DNA from: Mycolicibacterium chubuense NBB4
GTDB lineage: Bacteria; Actinomycetota; Actinomycetes; Mycobacteriales; Mycobacteriaceae
Reading direction: 5' to 3'
DNA length: 64,000 nucleotides
Assembly (NCBI RefSeq): GCF_000266905.1
Contig: NC_018027.1
Coordinates: 4,774,001-4,838,000, forward strand
In this document: piece after piece, positions 18,214-26,530 of the stretch
How positions within the stretch are numbered: position 1 is the first letter of the stretch
Layout: each line of letters opens with the position of its first letter
Program-made: the position numbers and the translations under genes
The notes under the pieces: generated by a model
Database searches by the model: none
Told to the model about the DNA's origin: nothing
What the model saw: only the letters and a program-made list of their open reading frames with translations

Positions 18214-18237
18214 GATCGTCTGTTCCTCATCGTCGGC

Positions 18238-18257
18238 TCTTCGCGCAAGCGCTCATC
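18238..18257 (+). repeat. Short dispersed repeat, copy in the mce4A/mce4B gap
   Basis: TCTTCGCGCAAGCGCTCATC matches 19 of 20 bases with the copy inside cyp142 (40317-40336). Here it occupies the only sizeable gap inside the otherwise overlapping mce4 genes. A more degenerate relative (CTTCGCTCGGGAGCTCA) sits in the yrbE4A/yrbE4B gap near 20347-20363. Confidence 0.6.
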
Positions 18258-18277
18258 GCAACGCAGGCGGTCTCCCA

Positions 18278-19480
18278 TCAGAAATCGTCCCTCTCGGCGA
18301 ACGCGCCGTTGAACAGGAACTGCAGCGTCGACGGGGCGTCGAACTGCACCTCGGTGTTCGGCTGGAAGGGAACGTAGGCGTTGTCGGTGACCAGGAACGG
18401 TGACCGGTACCAACTGCCGCCGTACTGCTTGTTCGGTATGTCGGGGAGGCCGCGGCAGTTCGGCCCGCCCGTGGCGTTCACGATCGGAAGGCTCTCCGGG
18501 TAGGTGTAGGAAGGAGATCCCAGAACGAAGCTCGACGAGGTGAACAAGCCCGGACGGATACCACCGATGATCGGGGCGAACCGGTCGATCGCGTTGGCCG
18601 TGCCTTTGAGGATGCAGCCGAATTCCGGTGAGTACTCGCCGATGACCTTCAACGGCGCGCGGAGTCGCTGGATCGCGGCGATGTAGTTGTCGGCCGCCGG
18701 CTCCAGCGTCGCGGTGCCGTTGTTGGCCAGCCCGGTCGCGGCGAGCAGCGTTGCATTGAGGTTGTCCTGCTGGTCGACGATGGTCTGGCTGATCGACGGC
18801 GCGTTGTCCAGGATGGTCGCGATGTCGGGTCCCGCGTCACCGTAGATGTTGGTGACCACGGCCGCCTTGCGGAAGTCGTCCTGCAGAGTCGGCAGCTTCG
18901 GATTGAGCTGCGCCAGATACGAGTTCAGTCCTGACAGTATCGCGCCGGCATCCTCGCCGTGGCCGCGAAGACCCTCGGCCAGGGCCGAGAGCGTGGCATT
19001 GAGGCTGACGGGGTCGATCTTGGTCAAGGTGTCGGTCAGGCTCTGGAACAGGGTGTTGACCTCGAGCTGGACGTCTTGGGCCCTGATCTCCGCACCGGGC
19101 CGCAGCGACGCCTTGTCCGGCTTGGGCGGCGGCAGGAACTCGACGGCCTTGGCACCGAAGATCGTCGTGCCCGCGATCCGCACTGTCGCGTTCGAGGGGA
19201 TGTAGCGCATCTCCCCGCTGCGGATCGCCAGCGTGAGCTTCGCACTGTCGCCGGCGTATTCGATGGATTCGACGTCACCGACCTGGATGCCGCGGAACTT
19301 GACCTTGGCCTTGGATTCCATCACCAGACCTGCCCGCGGCGAGAGCACGGTCACCTTGTCGGTCGGTGTGAAGGCCGCTGTGTACGACAGATAGGTGAAC
19401 ACCGCGGCCGCGACGACGACGGCAGCCAGGATCGCCGCAGCGATCCGCACGTGGCTGCGCTTGGCGTCACCGTCGGCCAT
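18278..19480 (-). CDS. mce4A: Mce4A subunit of the sterol importer
   Basis: A 400-residue MCE protein with a membrane helix (IAAAILAAVVVAAAVFTYLS, residues 12-31) and an MCE domain beginning LVMESKAKVKFRGIQVGDVE. The helical middle section and the C-terminal RGLPDIPNKQYGGSWY segment are characteristic of Mce-A. It starts at ATG 19480, 12 bases after the yrbE4B stop. Mce4A is needed for cholesterol uptake in M. tuberculosis. Confidence 0.94.
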   Translation of the reverse strand: MADGDAKRSHVRIAAAILAAVVVAAAVFTYLSYTAAFTPTDKVTVLSPRAGLVMESKAKVKFRGIQVGDVESIEYAGDSAKLTLAIRSGEMRYIPSNATVRIAGTTIFGAKAVEFLPPPKPDKASLRPGAEIRAQDVQLEVNTLFQSLTDTLTKIDPVSLNATLSALAEGLRGHGEDAGAILSGLNSYLAQLNPKLPTLQDDFRKAAVVTNIYGDAGPDIATILDNAPSISQTIVDQQDNLNATLLAATGLANNGTATLEPAADNYIAAIQRLRAPLKVIGEYSPEFGCILKGTANAIDRFAPIIGGIRPGLFTSSSFVLGSPSYTYPESLPIVNATGGPNCRGLPDIPNKQYGGSWYRSPFLVTDNAYVPFQPNTEVQFDAPSTLQFLFNGAFAERDDF

Positions 19481-19492
19481 CGGAAGTCCTGC

Positions 19493-20335
19493 CTAACCAG
19501 AGAGATTGAAGTTGCCCGACGCGCCGTAGACGGCCAGGGAGATGAACAGGACGATGACCACCACCACGATCAGCGACGTGCGCACGGCCTGCCCCACGGC
19601 GATGCCGACGCCGACCGGACCGCCGGAGGCGTTGTAGCCGTAGTAGGTGTGCACGAGCATGACCGCGACCGACATCACGATCGCCTGCAGGAACGACCAC
19701 AGCAGATCGCTGGGTATCAGGAAGGTGTTGAAGTAGTGGTCGTAGAGACCGGCGGACTGCCCGTTGATGTAGACGGTGGTGAAGCGCGCGGCGAAGAACG
19801 CCGCCAGCACCGACAGCGCGTACAGCGGAACGATCGCGATCAAGCCCGCGATCAGCCGCGTCGACACGAGGTAGGACACCGAATGCACGGCCATCGATTC
19901 CACCGCGTCGATCTCCTCGGCGACGCGCATCGCGCCCAGCTGCGCCGTGGCACCGGCACCGATGGTCGCCGCCAGCGCGATGCCGGCGATCACCGGCGCG
20001 ACGATGCGGACGTTCAGGAAGGCCGACAGGAAGCCGGTCAGCGCCTCGATGCCGATGTTGCCCAGCGACGAGTAACCCTGGACGGCGATCACGCCGCCGG
20101 AGGCCAGCGTCATGAACGCCGCCACGCCCACGGTGCCACCGATCATCACCAATGCTCCGGTGCCCATGGTCATTTCCGCGATGAGCCGGATGGTCTCCTT
20201 GCGGTAGCGGGTCAGCGCGTTGGGGATGTAGCGCACCGATTCGCCGTAGAACAGCGCCTGCTCCCCGACGGTGTCGACCGCCTTCGGGACGCCCCGGAAG
20301 AGGCGCCGGAAGCGGACTGTGGCGTCGTAACTCAT
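19493..20335 (-). CDS. yrbE4B: YrbE4B, permease subunit of the Mce4 transporter
   Basis: A 280-residue MlaE/YrbE-type integral membrane permease with about five to six helices. The cytoplasmic coupling region is AMRVAEEIDAVESMAVHSVSYLV, shown in part as EEIDAVESMAV, which contacts the MceG ATPase (encoded elsewhere). It pairs with YrbE4A to form the membrane pore. The start ATG 20335 lies 25 bp after the yrbE4A stop. Confidence 0.95.
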   Translation of the reverse strand: MSYDATVRFRRLFRGVPKAVDTVGEQALFYGESVRYIPNALTRYRKETIRLIAEMTMGTGALVMIGGTVGVAAFMTLASGGVIAVQGYSSLGNIGIEALTGFLSAFLNVRIVAPVIAGIALAATIGAGATAQLGAMRVAEEIDAVESMAVHSVSYLVSTRLIAGLIAIVPLYALSVLAAFFAARFTTVYINGQSAGLYDHYFNTFLIPSDLLWSFLQAIVMSVAVMLVHTYYGYNASGGPVGVGIAVGQAVRTSLIVVVVIVLFISLAVYGASGNFNLSG

Positions 20336-20360
20336 GATCGATCGTTCTTCGCTCGGGAGC

Positions 20361-21125
20361 TCACCGCGCCAACACCCGGACCCCCACCGCCGTCATGATC
20401 ACGTTGATCACGAACAGGCAGATGAACGCGTAGACCACCGTCTCGTTGACGGCGTTGCCGACACCTTTGGGACCGCCCTTGACCGTCAGTCCGCGATAGC
20501 AGCCGACGAGCCCGGCGACGACGCCGAACAGCAGCGCCTTGACCTCGGCGAGCACCAGCTCGCCGAGCCCGGTCAGCACGGTCAGGCCGTTGATGAAGGC
20601 GCCCGGGTTGACGCCCTGCAGGAAGACCGAGAAGACGTAACCCCCGGCCAGGCCGATCAGGCAGACGAGGCCGTTGAGCAGAAGCGCGACGAACGTCGAG
20701 GCGAGCACGCGCGGCACCACGAGGCGCTGGATCGGGTCGATGCCCAGCACGCGCATCGCGTCGATCTCTTCGCGGATGGTGCGCGCACCGAGGTCGGCGC
20801 AGATCGCGGTGGCCCCCGCGCCGGCGACGACGAGCACCGTCACCACGGGGCCCAGCTGGGTGATGGTGCCGAACGCGGTGCCCGCGCCGGACAGGTCGGC
20901 CGCCCCGATCTCACGCAGCAGGATGTTGAGCGTGAACGCCACCAGCACGGTGAACGGGATCGCCACCAACAGTGTCGGCACCAGCGAGACGCGGGCGATC
21001 ATCCAGGTCTGGTCGAGGAACTCACGGAACTGGAACGGCCGGCGGAAAGACTTGACGAACGTGTCGAGGGACATCTCGACGAACCCACCCACGGCCCGCG
21101 CCGGCGCCGCAAGCTGTTCGATCAA
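20361..21125 (-). CDS. yrbE4A: YrbE4A, permease subunit of the Mce4 transporter
   Basis: A 254-residue MlaE/YrbE permease, first gene of the mce4 transporter set. The coupling motif reads REEIDAMRVLGIDPIQRLVVPRV in the family position, shown in part as EEIDAMRVLGIDP. The start is TTG 21125, and no better ATG or GTG gives a full N-terminus. The 260 bp upstream hold a promoter and two KstR boxes, so expression of the mce4 operon is expected to rise when sterol CoA-esters release KstR. Confidence 0.93.
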   Translation of the reverse strand: MIEQLAAPARAVGGFVEMSLDTFVKSFRRPFQFREFLDQTWMIARVSLVPTLLVAIPFTVLVAFTLNILLREIGAADLSGAGTAFGTITQLGPVVTVLVVAGAGATAICADLGARTIREEIDAMRVLGIDPIQRLVVPRVLASTFVALLLNGLVCLIGLAGGYVFSVFLQGVNPGAFINGLTVLTGLGELVLAEVKALLFGVVAGLVGCYRGLTVKGGPKGVGNAVNETVVYAFICLFVINVIMTAVGVRVLAR

Positions 21126-21244
21126 CCTCGGCTCCGTTCTCGGTCAGGGTGCATGGGGGTGACGCGTTGGCGAATTGTTGTTCACAGTCCGTAGGCGACG
21201 GGTCCCCACCCCTTTGGTAAGCAGCGCTCTTAGTGAGCCGGATC

Positions 21245-21274
21245 ATACTAACTAGAACGTGTTCGCAGTGTCAA
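21245..21274 (-). promoter_or_regulatory. mce4 operon promoter with KstR box in the spacer
   Basis: Read on the minus strand there is a perfect -35 TTGACA (21274-21269), an 18-base spacer and a -10 TAGTAT (21250-21245, fitting the mycobacterial TAnnnT). The KstR box at 21253-21266 lies wholly within the spacer, so bound repressor would occlude RNA polymerase. The TTG start of yrbE4A is 119 bases downstream. Confidence 0.6.
21253..21266 (-). promoter_or_regulatory. KstR operator, proximal (imperfect)
   Basis: TAGAACGTGTTCGC keeps AAC-nn-GTT but has C instead of the terminal A of the pattern T-nn-AAC-nn-GTT-nn-A. It is within the mce4 promoter spacer. The mismatch may make it a weaker site supported by the perfect box 89 bp upstream. 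Confidence 0.65.
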
Positions 21275-21341
21275 AGAACGGTATAAACAGGCGAAATTGT
21301 TATGTTATTGCTGCTCAAGGCCACTGTGATCCAGGTCATTC

Positions 21342-21355
21342 TAGAACACGTTCTA
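21342..21355 (-). promoter_or_regulatory. KstR operator, distal (perfect)
   Basis: TAGAACACGTTCTA is a full match to the pattern, in the hsd4A/yrbE4A gap 89 bp upstream of the proximal box. Two boxes about 8.5 helical turns apart could allow two repressor dimers to act together; that is inference. Confidence 0.78.
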
Positions 21356-21385
21356 GTTAACTGACGAAAGTGACAACCAAGACTG

Positions 21386-22312
21386 TCAGTCTCGATCGCC
21401 CAGCCCCATGGCGGCGGAGAAACTGCGCTCCGGATCCCGATCAGCAAAGTAATTCTGTAAGGTTTCTGAGAGCGCTGCCGGGTTCCACGCATCACCGTCG
21501 GCACTGAACTGCTTCTCGGCCGTCGGCGCCGCGAGAAGCGTCACCGTCGGACCATAGACGATGAACAGCTGCCCGTTGACCGCTTCGGCCGCCGGCGAGG
21601 CCAGGAACCGGACGAGGTTCACGACGTGCTCGGGCGACAGCGGGTCGACCACACCGTTCGGCAGGTCGGGCGCGTCACCGAAGACCCCCGCGGTCATCGC
21701 GGTGCGGGCCCTCGGCGCAATGGCGTTCGCGCGCACGCCGAACCGGCCCAGCGCCCTCGCCGCCGACAGGGTCAGCGCCGTGATGCCCGCCTTGGCTGCG
21801 CCGTAGTTGGGCTGGCCGACGGGTCCGGACAAGCCGGCCTCCGACGAGGTGTTGATGATGCGGCCGTAGATCGTCCCGTCCCCCGCCTTGGCCTTCGACC
21901 GCCAGTACGTGGCCGCGTTGCGGGTCAGCAGGAAGTGTCCGCGCAGGTGCACCGCGATGACCGCGTCCCACTCCTCGTCGGTCATGTTGAACAGGATTCG
22001 GTCCCGGGTGATGCCCGCGTTGTTGACGACGATGCCGAGCCCGCCGAGCCCGTCGGCGGTCTCGACCAACTCGTCGGCGGTCGACCGCTCGCTGATGTCC
22101 CCGGCCACCGCGACACCCTTCGATCCCGCCGTCGCGATCTCGTCGAGCACGTCGGATTGGTCGAGAGCCCGGGCGATGTCGTTGACCACCACGGTGGCAC
22201 CCGCCCTGGCGAGTCCGATCGCCTCGGCGCGGCCCAATCCGGCCGCGGCTCCGGTCACCACCGCGACTCGGCCGGAGAGATCGGTCTGGCTCGCACTGCT
22301 TGGAGAAGACAA
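21386..22312 (-). CDS. hsd4A: Hsd4A-type SDR, 17beta-HSD/3-hydroxyacyl-CoA dehydrogenase of sterol side-chain oxidation
   Basis: A 308-residue SDR with TGAAAGLG at 20-27, NNAG at 97-100, Ser156/157, Tyr170 and Lys174 (YGAAK). After the SDR core it has an extra C-terminal segment of about 60 residues (MTAGVFGDAP onward), as in the Hsd4A/MFE-2 dehydrogenase domain. Synteny with Rv3502c, directly upstream of yrbE4A and downstream of fdxD, supports the name. Hsd4A oxidises the 3-hydroxyacyl-CoA step of sterol side chains. It starts at TTG 22312 with GAGG ten bases upstream and follows fdxD by 13 bases. Confidence 0.88.
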   Translation of the reverse strand: MSSPSSASQTDLSGRVAVVTGAAAGLGRAEAIGLARAGATVVVNDIARALDQSDVLDEIATAGSKGVAVAGDISERSTADELVETADGLGGLGIVVNNAGITRDRILFNMTDEEWDAVIAVHLRGHFLLTRNAATYWRSKAKAGDGTIYGRIINTSSEAGLSGPVGQPNYGAAKAGITALTLSAARALGRFGVRANAIAPRARTAMTAGVFGDAPDLPNGVVDPLSPEHVVNLVRFLASPAAEAVNGQLFIVYGPTVTLLAAPTAEKQFSADGDAWNPAALSETLQNYFADRDPERSFSAAMGLGDRD

Positions 22313-22325
22313 TTTATGAATACCT

Positions 22326-22517
22326 CTAGTCGCGTCGGATCAGGGCTGCCCGGGGGCACTCTGCGATGGCCTGCTCGGCCAGCGCCTCCTCCTCCGCCGG
22401 TACCGGGTCGGCCTTCACCACGGCGTAGTCGTCATCGTCGAGGTCGAACAGGTCGGGGGCTATTCCGACGCAGACCGCATTGCCTTCACAACGGTCACGA
22501 TCCACTTCCACACGCAT
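22326..22517 (-). CDS. fdxD: 3Fe-4S-type ferredoxin
   Basis: A 63-residue ferredoxin with Cys10, Cys16 and Cys54 (CEGNAVC and ECPRAAL). The usual second Cys is replaced by Asn13, giving CxxNxxC. Three cysteines fit a 3Fe-4S cluster of the mycobacterial P450-associated type. An ideal AGGAGG lies five bases before the ATG. It is first in a minus-strand unit with hsd4A and diverges from fadE26 across a KstR box. Its partner is not fixed by sequence: sterol P450s or the FadE/KshA redox chain are candidates. Confidence 0.92.
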   Translation of the reverse strand: MRVEVDRDRCEGNAVCVGIAPDLFDLDDDDYAVVKADPVPAEEEALAEQAIAECPRAALIRRD

Positions 22518-22593
22518 GAGAACCTCCTGTCGGTCGGGCTGTCGGCGCGATCCTGCCGGGCACCTAGTGTGACACCACCCTGGACCCCAACAC

Positions 22594-22607
22594 TAGAACG
22601 TGTTACA
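22594..22607. promoter_or_regulatory. KstR operator between fdxD and fadE26
   Basis: TAGAACGTGTTACA matches T-nn-AAC-nn-GTT-nn-A. It is midway in the 158-bp divergent gap and could control both the fdxD-hsd4A unit and the fadE26 operon. Confidence 0.78.
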
Positions 22608-22675
22608 ACCGGGAAGGGCCGCCGGGTGTGCACGGGCACCCAGACTAAGGCTCGCAGACTAGTGAGGACCACGCG

Positions 22676-23869
22676 ATGCGGATCGGCTACACCCCTGAGC
22701 AAGAGGAGCTTCGGCGCGAACTACGCGCGTACTTCACCAAACTGATGACGCCCGAACGTGCCGAGGCGCTGTCGAGCAACGACGGCGAGATGGGGCGCGG
22801 CAACGTCTACCGCGAGACCGTCGCGCAGATGGGCAAAGACGGCTGGCTGACCTTGTCCTGGCCCGAGGAGTTCGGCGGCCAGGCGCGACCGCCGATGGAC
22901 GGCCTGATCTTCAACGACGAGGCCGCGCTGGCCAACGTGCCCGTGCCGTTCCTGACCATCAACAGCGTCGCGCCGACGATCATGGCGTTCGGCACCGACG
23001 AGCAGAAGAAGTTCTTCCTGCCGAAGATCGCCTCGGGCGACCTGCACTTCTCGATCGGTTACTCCGAACCCGGCGCGGGCACGGACCTGGCCGCGCTGCG
23101 GACCACCGCGGTGCGCGACGGCGATGACTACGTCATCAACGGCCAGAAGATGTGGACGAGCCTGATCGCCTACGCCGACTACGTCTGGCTGGCGGCGCGG
23201 ACCAACCCGGAAGCCAAGAAGCACCGCGGCATCTCGATGCTGATCGTGCCGACCACGGCCGAGGGCTTCTCGTGGACGCCGGTGCACACCATGGCGGGGG
23301 TCGACACCAGCGCGACGTACTACCAGGACGTCCGCGTCCCGGTGACCAACCTCGTCGGTGAGGAGAATGCCGGCTGGAAGCTGGTCACCAACCAGCTCAA
23401 CCACGAACGCGTCGCCCTGGTGTCGGCGCAGCCGATCTTCCTGGCGCTCAACGGGGTTCGTGAGTGGGCCCAGAACACCAAGGATGTCCACGGCAAACGG
23501 CTGATCGACTCGGAGTGGGTGCAGCTCAACCTGGCGCGCGTGCACGCCAAGGCCGAGGTGCTCAAGCTGATCAACTGGGAGCTGGCCTCGGCCTCCGACC
23601 CGGACACCGACGCCGCACCCTCGCCCGCCGACGCCTCGGCGGCCAAGGTGTACGGCACGGAGCTGGCGACCGAGGCCTACCGGTTGCTCATGGAGGTGCT
23701 CGGCACCGCGGCCACGTTGCGCACCAATTCCCCGGGCGCCCTGCTGCGGGGACGAATCGAGCGCATGCACCGGTCGTGCCTGATCCTGACGTTCGGTGGC
23801 GGCACCAACGAGATCCAGCGCGACATCATCGGCATGGTCGCCCTGGGGCTGCCCCGGGTGAACCGCTAA
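22676..23869 (+). CDS. fadE26: Steroid acyl-CoA dehydrogenase, FadE26/ChsE4
   Basis: A 397-residue acyl-CoA dehydrogenase. In M. tuberculosis FadE26 and FadE27 form an alpha2beta2 enzyme (ChsE4-ChsE5) that dehydrogenates cholesterol side-chain CoA thioesters. This chain carries the FAD-binding segment YSEPGAGTDLAAL (129-141), KMWTS, and the segment NHER at 242-245 with the presumptive catalytic Glu244. The C-terminal FGGGTNEIQRDIIG completes the FAD site. It opens a plus-strand operon under the KstR box at 22594, and fadE27 follows after 19 bp. Confidence 0.95.
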   Translation: MRIGYTPEQEELRRELRAYFTKLMTPERAEALSSNDGEMGRGNVYRETVAQMGKDGWLTLSWPEEFGGQARPPMDGLIFNDEAALANVPVPFLTINSVAPTIMAFGTDEQKKFFLPKIASGDLHFSIGYSEPGAGTDLAALRTTAVRDGDDYVINGQKMWTSLIAYADYVWLAARTNPEAKKHRGISMLIVPTTAEGFSWTPVHTMAGVDTSATYYQDVRVPVTNLVGEENAGWKLVTNQLNHERVALVSAQPIFLALNGVREWAQNTKDVHGKRLIDSEWVQLNLARVHAKAEVLKLINWELASASDPDTDAAPSPADASAAKVYGTELATEAYRLLMEVLGTAATLRTNSPGALLRGRIERMHRSCLILTFGGGTNEIQRDIIGMVALGLPRVNR

Positions 23870-23888
23870 GAGACGACGGAGACCACTC

Positions 23889-24989
23889 ATGGATTTCAAG
23901 ACGACCGAAGCCAGCGACGACCTCGGCGGCTTGGTGCGCACGATCACCGAGTCGGTGTGCACGCCCGAGCGCCAACGTGAACTCGACGGCGCGGACGAAC
24001 GATTCGATCGCGACCTCTGGCGCAAGCTGATCGACGCCGACATCCTGTCGGCGGCCGCGCCGGAATCGTTGGGCGGCGGCGGGTTCGGCCTGCTCGAGCA
24101 GGTGGCGGTGCTCGTCGCGCTCGGCAGGCAGATGGCCGCTGTCCCCTACCTGGAGTCGGCGGTCCTCGCCGCCGGCGCGCTGGCCAAGTTCGGCTCCGAA
24201 ACCCAGCAGCAGCGGTGGGCGGTGCCGGCGATCACAGGCGAGAAGATCCTGACCGTGGCGCTCGACGGTGACATGGGGGAAGGACCTGTGCAGGCGCACG
24301 CCGTCGACGGTGGCTACCGGCTGACCGGTACCCGGACGCAGGTCGGCTTCGGCCCGGTCGCCGACGCCTACCTCGTGCCCGCTGAGACCGACACCGGCAC
24401 ACGTCTTTTCGTCGTCGCAGCCGACGATCCCGGCGTCAACATCGAGACCCTGGACACCACCGGTCACGGCAGCGTCGGCCACCTCACCCTCGCGGGAACC
24501 GACCTGGGTTCCGATCGGGTGGTCGGCGACGGCGATCAGATCGTGCCGTGGCTCACCACGCTGGCCACACTGGGCCGCAGCGCGTTCCAGCTCGGCGTGC
24601 TCGACCGGGCGCTCGAGCTGACCGCGTCCTACGCACGGGAGCGCGAGCAGTTCGACCGGCCGATCGGCAGCTTCCAGGCGGTGTCGGCGCGGCTGGCCGA
24701 CGGCTACATCGACATCAAGGCGCTGCGGCTGACCCTCACCCAGGCGGCGTGGCGGCTCTCGGAGGGCCTGCCCGCGGAGGTGGACGTCAACACGGCAGCC
24801 TTCTGGGCCGCTGAAGCGGGTCACCGCGTGGCGCACACGACCGTGCACGTGCACGGCGGGGTCGGCATCGACACCGACCACCCGGTGCACCGGTACTTCC
24901 TGGCGGCCAAGCAGACGGAGTTCGCCGTCGGCGGCGCCACCGGCCAATTGCTGCGCATCGGCCGCGAACTGGCCGACACACCGGCCTGA
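23889..24989 (+). CDS. fadE27: Steroid acyl-CoA dehydrogenase partner, FadE27/ChsE5
   Basis: A 366-residue acyl-CoA dehydrogenase-fold subunit, the partner of FadE26 in the heterotetramer. It has the ACAD C-terminal block EREQFDRPIGSFQAVSARLAD and HVHGGVGIDTDHPVHRYFL. The catalytic Glu expected of a homotetrameric ACAD is not apparent, consistent with active sites contributed mainly by the partner. It sits 19 bp behind fadE26 and 14 bp before fadD17, the same order as Rv3504-Rv3506. Confidence 0.93.
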   Translation: MDFKTTEASDDLGGLVRTITESVCTPERQRELDGADERFDRDLWRKLIDADILSAAAPESLGGGGFGLLEQVAVLVALGRQMAAVPYLESAVLAAGALAKFGSETQQQRWAVPAITGEKILTVALDGDMGEGPVQAHAVDGGYRLTGTRTQVGFGPVADAYLVPAETDTGTRLFVVAADDPGVNIETLDTTGHGSVGHLTLAGTDLGSDRVVGDGDQIVPWLTTLATLGRSAFQLGVLDRALELTASYAREREQFDRPIGSFQAVSARLADGYIDIKALRLTLTQAAWRLSEGLPAEVDVNTAAFWAAEAGHRVAHTTVHVHGGVGIDTDHPVHRYFLAAKQTEFAVGGATGQLLRIGRELADTPA

Positions 24990-25003
24990 TCCGACCGCTC
25001 ACG

Positions 25004-26530
25004 GTGGCCGCCCCTGTCACGCCGACGGTGTCCTCTCTGCTGTCGGCCCTGGCCATGGTCGACGACCGCGGGGTGCACGCGGTGCAGCCTGGTTCCGACG
25101 CGGTCTCGTTCACCAGTTGGCGCGAGCACATTCGCGACGGCGCCGCACTCGCGGCGGCGCTTCGGGCGCGGCTGGATGCTGATCGCCCGCCGCATGTCGG
25201 CGTACTGCTGGGCAACACACCGTTCTTCGGCACGGTGCTGGTCGCCGCCGCGATGTCGGGAATCGTGCCCGTCGGGCTGAATCCGACCCGCCGCGGTGCG
25301 GCACTGCAGCGCGACATCGCCCACGCCGACTGTCAGCTGGTGCTCGCCGACAGCGACGGCATCCAGGACGGAATCTCCGCCGTCGACGTCGAATCGGCCG
25401 ATTTCGCAGCCGAACTCGACGCTCACCGCGACGCGACGGTCGAATTCCGTACCGCCGACCCCGACGACCTGTTCATGCTGCTCTTCACGTCCGGAACCAG
25501 TGGCGACCCGAAGGCGGTGTGCTGCACGCACGAGAAGGTGGCGGTTCCCGGGGTGATGCTGGCGCAGCGGTTCGGCCTCGGGCCCGCGGACACCTGCTAC
25601 CTGTCGATGCCCCTGTTCCACTCTAACGCGATCATGGCCGGCTGGGCTCCAGCCGTGGCCGCGGGTGCGTCGATCGCGTTGCGGCCCAGATTCTCCGCGT
25701 CTCAGTTCATGCCCGACGTCCGGCGGTTCCATGCGACGTACGCGAACTACGTAGGCAAGCCGCTGTCGTACGTCCTCGCCACCCCCGAGCGTGTTGACGA
25801 CGCCGACAACCCGCTGAGGGTCGCGTACGGCAACGAAGGCGCGCCCAGAGACGTGGTCCGGTTCGCGCAGCGCTTCGGGGTGCAGGTAGTCGACGGCTTC
25901 GGCTCGAGCGAGGGCGGGGTGGCGATCGCCCGCACCCCCGACACCCCCGACGGAGCGCTCGGCCCTCTGCTGAACGGCGTGACGATCGTCGACGTCGACA
26001 CCGGCGCCGAGTGCGCGCCCGGAGTGATCGGAGAGCTCGTCAACACCGAGGGTCCTGGCCAGTTCCGCGGCTACTACAACGATCCCGGTGCCGACGCCGA
26101 GCGCATGCGAGACGGCATCTACCACAGCGGCGACCTGGCCTACCGCGACGAGAACGGATTCGCGTACTTCGCCGGCCGGCTGGGTGATTGGATGCGCGTC
26201 GACGGCGAGAACCTGGGCACCGCCCCGATCGAGCGAATCCTGTTGCGCTACCCCGGAATCACGGAGGTCGCCGTGTACCCGATCCCCGATCCCGCGGTCG
26301 GGGACCAGGTGATGGCGGCTCTCGTGCTGCCCGAGGGCACCGCTTTCGACCCGGCCGAGTTCACCGCGTTTCTGCGCCGGCAGTCCGATCTCGGCCCCAA
26401 ACAGTGGCCCGCTGTCGTCCGGGTGGCCGCCGCGTTGCCCCGCACCGAGACGTTCAAGGTGCTCAAGCGTCGGCTGTCGGCCGAAGGCACCGCGTGCGCC
26501 GATCCGGTCTTCCTCATCGAGCGGCCATGA
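25004..26530 (+). CDS. fadD17: Steroid CoA ligase FadD17
   Basis: A 508-residue ANL-superfamily acyl-CoA synthetase. FadD17 of M. tuberculosis activates sterol derivatives with a shortened (C5) side chain. Motifs are the phosphate loop LLFTSGTSGDPKAV (near 157-170), GFGSSEGGVAI, YHSGDLAY and RVDGENLGTAPIERIL, with a C-terminal lysine in TFKVLKRRL. The start is GTG 25004. The last four bases (ATGA) are shared with the next ligase gene. Confidence 0.92.
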   Translation: MAAPVTPTVSSLLSALAMVDDRGVHAVQPGSDAVSFTSWREHIRDGAALAAALRARLDADRPPHVGVLLGNTPFFGTVLVAAAMSGIVPVGLNPTRRGAALQRDIAHADCQLVLADSDGIQDGISAVDVESADFAAELDAHRDATVEFRTADPDDLFMLLFTSGTSGDPKAVCCTHEKVAVPGVMLAQRFGLGPADTCYLSMPLFHSNAIMAGWAPAVAAGASIALRPRFSASQFMPDVRRFHATYANYVGKPLSYVLATPERVDDADNPLRVAYGNEGAPRDVVRFAQRFGVQVVDGFGSSEGGVAIARTPDTPDGALGPLLNGVTIVDVDTGAECAPGVIGELVNTEGPGQFRGYYNDPGADAERMRDGIYHSGDLAYRDENGFAYFAGRLGDWMRVDGENLGTAPIERILLRYPGITEVAVYPIPDPAVGDQVMAALVLPEGTAFDPAEFTAFLRRQSDLGPKQWPAVVRVAAALPRTETFKVLKRRLSAEGTACADPVFLIERP

